A stretch of 25,161 bases of DNA from SFTH01 sp963643985 (GTDB lineage Bacteria; Bacillota; Clostridia; Christensenellales; Aristaeellaceae). Under the pieces are notes generated by a model. That model saw only the letters and a program-made list of their open reading frames with translations, was not told where the DNA came from and made no database searches. The stretch lies in contig CAVINP010000019.1 of NCBI GenBank assembly GCA_963643985.1, positions 1-25,161 on the forward strand. Reading direction: 5' to 3'. Below, piece after piece: positions 19,452-25,161 of this stretch; within the stretch, counting starts at the first letter, position 1, and every line of letters begins with the position of its first letter. The translations under genes and the position numbers were made by a program.

Positions 19452-21803
19452 ATGAACGAACGCAATCTGCGCGTGCTGGAATTTCCCAAGATACGCGAAA
19501 AAATGGCGGCACTGGCCGTGAGCGAGCTTGGCCGCGAGCATGCCCGCAGGCTGGAGCCGTCGGGCGATGCCGCGCTGGTGCGCCGCCGTCAGGCCGAGAC
19601 CGAGGAAGCGGGCGCGGTGCTGGCGCACAACGGCTCGAACCCGATTGTGAGCTTTACGGACGTGCGTGATTTCCTCAAGATGGCGCAGATCGGCGCGACG
19701 CTCTCCGCCAAGGCACTGCTGCAGGTGGCCGACGCCATCAAGGCATCTCGCCTGGCACGCAATGCGCTCAGCGTTGACCATGAGGACACGCCTCTGTTGA
19801 CGGCGCTCGGCTCGACACTGTACGCCAACCGTCACCTTGAGGAGGACATCTTCGATGCCATACTCTCCGAGGACGAAATCAGCGATCATGCCAGCACAGA
19901 ACTGGCCTCCATCCGTCGCCACATCAGGGGGCTTAACGATCGCATACGCGAGAAACTCAACAGCCTCATTCACGGTTCCGCTGCCCAGAAATACCTGATG
20001 GATGCGATCATCACGATGCGCAACGGACGCTACGTGGTGCCCGTCAAGGCCGAATGCCGTGCCAACGTGCCCGGCATCGTGCACGACCAGTCCGGTACCG
20101 GGTCGACGCTCTTCATAGAGCCCATGGCCGTGGTCGAAGCCGGCAACGAACTCAAGCAGTGGTCGCTGAAGGAAAAAGCGGAGATCGAGCGCATACTGGC
20201 GGCCTTCTCTGCTGAAATCATGCCCGATGCGGCGCTGATTGCCGAGAGCCTTGAGACGCTGGCAGAGGCGGACGTGATCTTTGCACGTGCCGCGCTGGGA
20301 CGTGAGATGCGTGCCGTGCCGCCGAAGCTGAATGAGGAGGGGCGCATCAACCTGATCCGCGCCAGACATCCGCTGATCGACCCGGACAAGGTCGTCCCCG
20401 GCAGCCTGTGGCTGGGCGATGAATTCACCACGCTGGTCATCACCGGTCCCAACACGGGCGGCAAGACGGTGACGCTCAAGACGGTCGGTCTGCTTTGCCT
20501 GATGGCGCAGGCCGGCATGCAGATTCCCGCTGCCTACGGCTCGGAGCTGCCGATATTCGACGAGGTGTATGCGGACATCGGCGATGAGCAGAGCATTGAA
20601 CAGTCGCTCTCCACCTTCTCCTCGCACATGACCAACATTGTGACCATACTGCGCGAGGCCACGGACAATTCCCTGGTGCTCTTTGACGAACTGGGCGCGG
20701 GCACCGACCCGACCGAGGGCGCCGCACTGGCCATGTCGATACTGGAAAGCCTGCTCTCGCGGCACATCCGCACGATGGCAACCACGCACTACAGCGAGCT
20801 GAAGGCGTTTGCCCTCTCCACAAAGGGCGTGGAAAATGCGTCCGTAGAGTTTGACGTTCAGACGCTGCGGCCCACCTACCGCCTCTCCATCGGCGTGCCC
20901 GGCAAGTCCAACGCGTTTGAAATTTCACGCAAGCTGGGTCTGCCCGAGGATCTGATCGACGCGGCCCACGAGAAACTGACGCACGATCAGGTGCGCTTCG
21001 AGGATGTCATCGCCAATGCCGAATACCACCGCCAGATTGCCGAACGTGAGCGCCGCCTGGCTGAGGAGGCGCACATCGAGACGCAGAAGCTGCGCGACGA
21101 GGCTGAGAAATTGCGCCGCGAAATGGACGACAAACGCGAGAGCGAACTGAAAAAGGCGCGGGCCGAGGCCAAGCGCATACTGCAGAAAGCACAGCGCGAG
21201 TCCGAGCAGCTGATATCGGAGCTGAAGAAAAAGGGCGCCGGTCAGCTCAAGGAGCACGAATTGCATGCACTCAGAGCGGGTCTGCAAAATGCCATCGACG
21301 ACAATTCCGAGAAAATCGCACCTCCGGCCGCCACGGGTGAAACACCCAAAGAGGTACACGTAGGCGACACGGTGGAGCTGATCAAACTCGGCACCAAAGC
21401 GCAGATACTCACGCTGCCCGACTCGCGGGGCGAGTGCCAGGTACAGGCCGGCGCACTCAAGCTCAAGGTCAAGCTCTGCGACATGCTTACCGCCCTGCCG
21501 GACAAGCCCAAGCGGCCGAAGTCCGTCGGAAGCCGCATACCGGTCGGCACACCGCGGGTGGTGGAGACCGAGTGCGACGTGCGCGGCTATACGCTGGAGG
21601 AAGCGCTGGCTGCCGTCGATCTCTTTCTGGACGGTGCGCTGCTCAACCATCTGCACGAGGTGAGCATCATCCACGGCAAGGGCACGGGCGTGCTGCGTGC
21701 AGGCATCCACAAATACCTGAAGAAAAACAGTGCCGTGAAGGAATTTCGTCTGGGCCGCTACGGTGAGGGCGAGGACGGCGTGACCATCGTGACCATGAAA
21801 TAG
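19452..21803 (+). CDS. mutS2: Endonuclease MutS2 with Smr domain
   Basis: The 783-aa protein is MutS2, an ATPase of the MutS family that lacks mismatch-recognition domains and acts in suppressing recombination and, in B. subtilis, on collided ribosomes. Visible parts: core/lever domain (1-290) with RYVVPVKAECRANVPGIVHD; ATPase with TGPNTGGKT (Walker A, 331-339), LVLFDELGAGTDPTEGAALA (Walker B and signature) and ATTHYSELKAFA; a long charged coiled coil (about 515-620); a KOW-like region near GDTVELIKLGTKA; and the C-terminal Smr nuclease domain with CDVRGYTLEEAL and IHGKGTGVLR. Length is typical. GAGGAG lies 12 bases before the ATG, slightly far. It is third in the zapA operon. Confidence 0.98.
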   Translation: MNERNLRVLEFPKIREKMAALAVSELGREHARRLEPSGDAALVRRRQAETEEAGAVLAHNGSNPIVSFTDVRDFLKMAQIGATLSAKALLQVADAIKASRLARNALSVDHEDTPLLTALGSTLYANRHLEEDIFDAILSEDEISDHASTELASIRRHIRGLNDRIREKLNSLIHGSAAQKYLMDAIITMRNGRYVVPVKAECRANVPGIVHDQSGTGSTLFIEPMAVVEAGNELKQWSLKEKAEIERILAAFSAEIMPDAALIAESLETLAEADVIFARAALGREMRAVPPKLNEEGRINLIRARHPLIDPDKVVPGSLWLGDEFTTLVITGPNTGGKTVTLKTVGLLCLMAQAGMQIPAAYGSELPIFDEVYADIGDEQSIEQSLSTFSSHMTNIVTILREATDNSLVLFDELGAGTDPTEGAALAMSILESLLSRHIRTMATTHYSELKAFALSTKGVENASVEFDVQTLRPTYRLSIGVPGKSNAFEISRKLGLPEDLIDAAHEKLTHDQVRFEDVIANAEYHRQIAERERRLAEEAHIETQKLRDEAEKLRREMDDKRESELKKARAEAKRILQKAQRESEQLISELKKKGAGQLKEHELHALRAGLQNAIDDNSEKIAPPAATGETPKEVHVGDTVELIKLGTKAQILTLPDSRGECQVQAGALKLKVKLCDMLTALPDKPKRPKSVGSRIPVGTPRVVETECDVRGYTLEEALAAVDLFLDGALLNHLHEVSIIHGKGTGVLRAGIHKYLKKNSAVKEFRLGRYGEGEDGVTIVTMK

Positions 21804-21834
21804 ACAGCGTTATACCGAAGGGAGGCTTGATATC

Positions 21835-22530
21835 ATGTCGGGTCTGAAGATACTGCTGGTGGATGACGATCCCAACATCCGCGAGCTGGTCAATCTCTAT
21901 TTGCAAAAAGAGGGCTTCGAAGTCAGCATGGCAGCCCGCGGCGATGAGGCTCTGGAAAAGTTCCGCGCCTCAGCGCCGAACCTGATACTGCTGGATGTCA
22001 TGCTGCCGGGCATGGACGGCTGGCAGGTCTGCCGCGAGATCCGCAAGACCTCAAACGTGCCCATCATCATGCTCACTGCCAAGGACGAGACCTTTGACAA
22101 AGTACTGGGTCTGGAGCTCGGCGCAGACGACTACGTGGTCAAGCCCTTTGAAATGAAGGAGCTGGTGGCACGCATCAAGGCCGTGGCCAGGCGCTTTCAA
22201 GCTGCGGAGACACCCAACAAGGAATTGTCCTTCCCCGGGCTGCGCATCAATATATCGCAGTACAGCGTCACCTACATGGACAAGCCGCTGGAAATGCCGC
22301 CCAAGGAGCTGGAATTGCTCTACTTTCTGGCCAGTCATCCCGGCATGGTCTTCACGCGCGAACAGCTGCTCGAACAGGTCTGGGGATACGACTATTTCGG
22401 TGATTCCCGCACGGTGGACGTACACGTCAAGCGTCTGCGTGAGAAACTGACCGAAGGCGAAAAGCTCGGCTGGCAGATCAAGACCGTCTGGGGAGTGGGT
22501 TACAAGTTTGAGGTGAAGGCACAGTCATGA
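21835..22530 (+). CDS. OmpR/PhoB-family response regulator
   Basis: The 231-aa protein has a receiver domain (1-120) with the acidic pocket DDD (10-12), phosphoacceptor Asp54 in LILLDVMLPG, the conserved Thr in IIMLTAKDE and Lys in DDYVVKPFE. A winged-helix DNA-binding domain of OmpR type (about 130-228) follows with MPPKELELLYFLASHPGMVF and the recognition helix region DSRTVDVHVKRLREKL. AGGGAGG lies 9 bases before the ATG. It starts 31 bases after mutS2 with no terminator between, so it may be transcribed partly from the zapA promoter. Its stop overlaps the kinase ATG in ATGA; the two are a cognate pair. Confidence 0.96.
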   Translation: MSGLKILLVDDDPNIRELVNLYLQKEGFEVSMAARGDEALEKFRASAPNLILLDVMLPGMDGWQVCREIRKTSNVPIIMLTAKDETFDKVLGLELGADDYVVKPFEMKELVARIKAVARRFQAAETPNKELSFPGLRINISQYSVTYMDKPLEMPPKELELLYFLASHPGMVFTREQLLEQVWGYDYFGDSRTVDVHVKRLREKLTEGEKLGWQIKTVWGVGYKFEVKAQS

Positions 22531-24059
22531 AGAGCAGGCTGTTTTGGCGACTGTTCTGCGCCATGATGTCGGTGCTGCTGGTCACGATCATACTCTTTAC
22601 GGCACTTCTGACCTCCGCGCAGCGCAACCGCCTGCAGGACAACTACGAGACCGAGGTGCGCATGCAGGCGCGTCAGGTGGCTGAGTACATGCAGCAGCTC
22701 AACAACCTCAGCCTTGTGCGCGGCAACGTCACGATACAGTATCTGGTGAACAAGAAGATTGCGGACATTTACGACCGCTACAACGCTGATATCTGGATCG
22801 TGAGCTTCGAATCGGGCAGCGTCCAGTACATCGACCGCTCGTGGAACACCTCCCAGGGCATCTACTCCGAGGCCGTGCTGCTGCAGTTGGGGCTGATACA
22901 GTCCGGTCAGGAAATCCGCGCCACGGGACTGTTTGAGGAGTTGGGCGATCACATCGTCACCATCGGCGTGCCGTGGACGTACAGCGACAATCACGTCGTC
23001 GGTGCGGTGCTGCTGCACATACCGGTGGATCGCCTGCACGTGTCACTGCGCACCGTGCTCTCCCAGGCGATGATTCCCGTGCTGGTGGCGCTGCTGCTGG
23101 GCATCGTGCTGTGTTTCTGGGCGGCTCGCAGCCAGACCACGCCACTGCGCGAGATTGAATCGGCTGTCACAGCCTTCTCGCGGGGCGACCTGACGCGGCG
23201 CGTGAACCTGCACTGCGGTGGTGAGCTGGAACAGCTCGGCAATGCTATCAACCGAATGGCGGCGGAACTGGGCAATTTGGAGCAATCGCGGCGAAGCTTT
23301 GTGGCCAACGTCTCCCACGAACTGAGATCGCCCATGACGAGCATCAAGGGCTACATCTCCGCAATGCTGGACGGCACCATTGCGCCCGGGGATCAGGAAA
23401 AATACCTGCGCGTGGTGCTCGATGAGACGAACCGTCTGAGCGATCTGGTGCGCGATCTGCTGGATCTGAGCCGGCTGGAATCGGGCAAGTTCCCGATGAC
23501 CATCGCACCGTTTGATGCCAACGAGCTCATGCGCCGCATACTCATCGGCTTTGAGGGGCGCATCAACGAAAAAGGCATCGACGTCGAGGTGGAATTTGCC
23601 GACGATCCCTGCTACGTTTTGGGCGATACAAACCGTATCAATCAGGTCGTACGCAATTTTGTGGACAATGCGGTGAAATTTATGATCGGTGACGGAAGCG
23701 TACTGACCATGCAGACGCAGAGGGTCGACAAAAGCGTTGTCTTTCGGGTGATCGACAACGGTCCCGGCATCAACCCCGAGGATCAGATGCACATCTTCGA
23801 CCGCTTCTACAAGGCGGACAAGGCACACACCGCAGGCATGGGTACGGGACTCGGCCTGTCGATCTGCAAAAACATCATTCAGCAGCACGGCAGCGACATA
23901 CGCTTTGAGTCAAGTCCCGGTCACACGGTCTTTGAATTTGCACTTCCCGCCACGGACAAACACAAACCGCAAGCCGAGCCTCCCGCGCGGCTGAATGCGG
24001 CGGCTCCGGCCGCCACGGAAAGAACCACAGAACCGGACAATCAAAATGCGAAAGGTTGA
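22527..24059 (+). CDS. Membrane sensor histidine kinase
   Basis: The 510-aa protein has membrane helices at about 8-30 and 181-200, an extracytoplasmic sensor domain of about 150 residues between them, a HAMP linker (about 200-253), the HisKA dimer domain with SFVANVSHELRSPMTSIKGY (His264 is the phosphorylation site), and HATPase_c with the N box VVRNFVDNAVKFM, the G1 box DNGPGIN and G2 box GTGLGLSICKNI. The domain order is that of WalK/PhoR-like kinases without a PAS domain. A Pro/Ala/Glu-rich tail of about 35 residues after the ATPase domain is unusual and probably disordered. The gene overlaps the regulator in ATGA and ends 5 bases before an HtrA-like protease, so it probably senses envelope stress; this is inference from context. 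Confidence 0.96.
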   Translation: MKSRLFWRLFCAMMSVLLVTIILFTALLTSAQRNRLQDNYETEVRMQARQVAEYMQQLNNLSLVRGNVTIQYLVNKKIADIYDRYNADIWIVSFESGSVQYIDRSWNTSQGIYSEAVLLQLGLIQSGQEIRATGLFEELGDHIVTIGVPWTYSDNHVVGAVLLHIPVDRLHVSLRTVLSQAMIPVLVALLLGIVLCFWAARSQTTPLREIESAVTAFSRGDLTRRVNLHCGGELEQLGNAINRMAAELGNLEQSRRSFVANVSHELRSPMTSIKGYISAMLDGTIAPGDQEKYLRVVLDETNRLSDLVRDLLDLSRLESGKFPMTIAPFDANELMRRILIGFEGRINEKGIDVEVEFADDPCYVLGDTNRINQVVRNFVDNAVKFMIGDGSVLTMQTQRVDKSVVFRVIDNGPGINPEDQMHIFDRFYKADKAHTAGMGTGLGLSICKNIIQQHGSDIRFESSPGHTVFEFALPATDKHKPQAEPPARLNAAAPAATERTTEPDNQNAKG

Positions 24060-24064
24060 ATAAA

Positions 24065-25161
24065 ATGATGATGAAACGAATCTCTGCGCTGCTGCTCTGC
24101 CTGCTGCTTGTCCTGAGCATGGCCGTGGCCGAAGAAAGCGAAACGCCCGGCTACGAAGTCGTCTATTCCTCCGAAAACCCGATCCCCGAAATCGCCGAAC
24201 AGGTGCGCCCGGCCGTTGTTCAGGTGCTCTGCTACGAGGAAAACTGGGACGCGACCACCCGCATTGCCTCCACCGATCTGATCTCCGCAGGCTCGGGCTG
24301 CTATATCCGCGCCATCGACAACGGCGGCTACATACTGACCAACAACCACATCATCGATGCCGGCGAGGTGTTCAAGATCCAGTGGCTCAGCGGTGAAGAG
24401 ATGGAAGTGGATCTTATGGGCGTGGATGACGGCACGGACATCGCCGTGCTTCGCTTCAACGAAGCTGCACCCGAGGGTGTCTCCCCCATTCCGCTGGGCG
24501 ATTCGGACGAACTGCGCATCGGCGAGCTGGCCATCTGCATCGGCAATCCCGGCGCAGGCGAGGATGTGCTGCCCGGCACGGTCACTGCGGGCATCGTCTC
24601 CGGGCTGGCGCGCGAGGACATCTCCGCCGACAACAATTTCACCCGCAGCACACCCGTAATTCAGATCGATGCCGCCATCAATACCGGCAACTCCGGCGGC
24701 GCACTGCTCAATGCCAAGGGCGAGCTGGTGGGCATTCCGACACTGAAGCTCATGTATACCTCCAGCGTCGTGTACGAGGGCATCGGCTTTTGCATTCCGA
24801 TCAATACCATAAAAGACTACATCGACCAGCTCATCGACGACGGCAGCGTAGTGCGCCCGCGCCTGGGCATTACGGTGGCGGACATCGACGGTCCGGACGA
24901 GGCCATGAAGAAGTATCCCCCGGCCGGTGCGCAGGTCTACACCGTGGAGGAAAAGGGGCCCTCGGATGTCGCTGGTCTGCAGGTGGGCGATGTCATCACC
25001 GAGATCAACGGCGTGCGCGTGAAGAACTATTCGATGCTGCTCAAGGAGCTGGACAAGTGCGCGGCGGGCGATCGCGTCGAGCTGAAGATCTACCGCTACT
25101 ACGACAAGGACGGCAACCTGACGGGCAGCTATGAAGAGCTGTATATGTCGGTGCAGCTGGC
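24065..25161 (+). CDS. HtrA/DegP-like serine protease with PDZ domain (3' end outside window)
   Basis: The frame is open from ATG 24065 to the window end (365 codons, no stop), so the gene is partial. It begins with a signal peptide (MMMKRISALLLCLLLVLSMA, likely cleaved after AVA at 21-23). The trypsin-like domain (about 40-255) has the full triad: ILTNNHIID (His95), DDGTDIAVL (Asp125) and NTGNSGGALLN (Ser210). A PDZ domain follows (about 265-345), with RLGIT and the GLQVGDVITEINGV core. AAAGG lies 9 bases before ATG 24065; two further in-frame ATGs follow at once. HtrA proteases degrade misfolded proteins outside the membrane. Its place right after a two-component pair recalls CssRS-HtrA and WalRK-HtrC arrangements. 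Because the signal peptide has no lipobox, the mature protein would be secreted or held by later residues not visible here. Confidence 0.94.
   Translation, partial: MMMKRISALLLCLLLVLSMAVAEESETPGYEVVYSSENPIPEIAEQVRPAVVQVLCYEENWDATTRIASTDLISAGSGCYIRAIDNGGYILTNNHIIDAGEVFKIQWLSGEEMEVDLMGVDDGTDIAVLRFNEAAPEGVSPIPLGDSDELRIGELAICIGNPGAGEDVLPGTVTAGIVSGLAREDISADNNFTRSTPVIQIDAAINTGNSGGALLNAKGELVGIPTLKLMYTSSVVYEGIGFCIPINTIKDYIDQLIDDGSVVRPRLGITVADIDGPDEAMKKYPPAGAQVYTVEEKGPSDVAGLQVGDVITEINGVRVKNYSMLLKELDKCAAGDRVELKIYRYYDKDGNLTGSYEELYMSVQL

Noticed and set aside
19233..20789. Minus-strand open frame (518 codons) over the U32/mutS2 junction
   Set aside because: It is antisense to two certain genes and matches no protein pattern.
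1..25161. CRISPR arrays, tRNA/rRNA genes, insertion sequences, prophage or integrase genes
   Set aside because: I found no regularly spaced direct repeats, cloverleaf genes, transposase or integrase motifs, or att-like repeats.

Overview
The window is a GC-rich, densely coded bacterial chromosome segment. The gene set and local order (rpmB / yloU-fakA-recG, rsmD-coaD, zapA-U32-mutS2, an OmpR-type two-component pair followed by an HtrA protease), strong AGGAGG-type Shine-Dalgarno sites and the C-type zinc-motif L28 all point to a Bacillota (Clostridia-like) genome. It is probably a draft or metagenome assembly, because a 311-base run of N interrupts one gene. I see no insertion sequences, prophage, CRISPR array, tRNA or rRNA.

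Layout from left to right. (1) 1-1740: the end of tpiA, then gpmI, glycolytic genes closed by a terminator. (2) 1738-3042: a small AT-rich accessory block. A 77-aa unknown protein (minus) is divergent from a five-helix membrane protein coupled to a 65-aa Xre-type repressor (plus). (3) 3047-5351: a minus-strand operon of a Gfo/Idh/MocA dehydrogenase, a lipoprotein with a ComEC-like metallo-beta-lactamase fold, and a DUF4870-like membrane protein. (4) 5437-7849: a 741-aa protein transcribed alone from a strong promoter with inverted repeats. It has an uncharacterised N-terminal region, a coiled coil and what reads as a decayed McrB/MoxR-type AAA+ module. (5) 7862-10900: minus-strand rsmD-coaD-coiled-coil operon and alr. 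(6) 10941-12164: a TrhP-type U32 protein, convergent with recG. (7) 12161-16266: minus-strand yloU-fakA-recG. (8) 16533-21803: rpmB, then zapA, a large RlhA-like U32 protein (with the N gap) and mutS2. (9) 21835-25161: response regulator, histidine kinase and an HtrA-like protease cut by the window end.

Most of the window is housekeeping: glycolysis, cell wall precursor (alr), CoA (coaD), ribosome and tRNA modification (rsmD, two U32 proteins), DNA repair (recG, mutS2), division (zapA), fatty-acid activation (fakA) and envelope quality control. The best candidate for undescribed biology is the orphan AAA+-like protein at 5571-7796. Its Walker A motif has lost the conserved glycine and the Ser/Thr, its Walker B acidic pair is reversed (ED instead of DE), and there is no McrC or other partner gene beside it. 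Secondary points are its possibly structured leader, the accessory block with overlapping divergent -35 boxes, a recurrent TTGC-type -35 box on housekeeping promoters, and a codon-pair preference (ATA before CTG).
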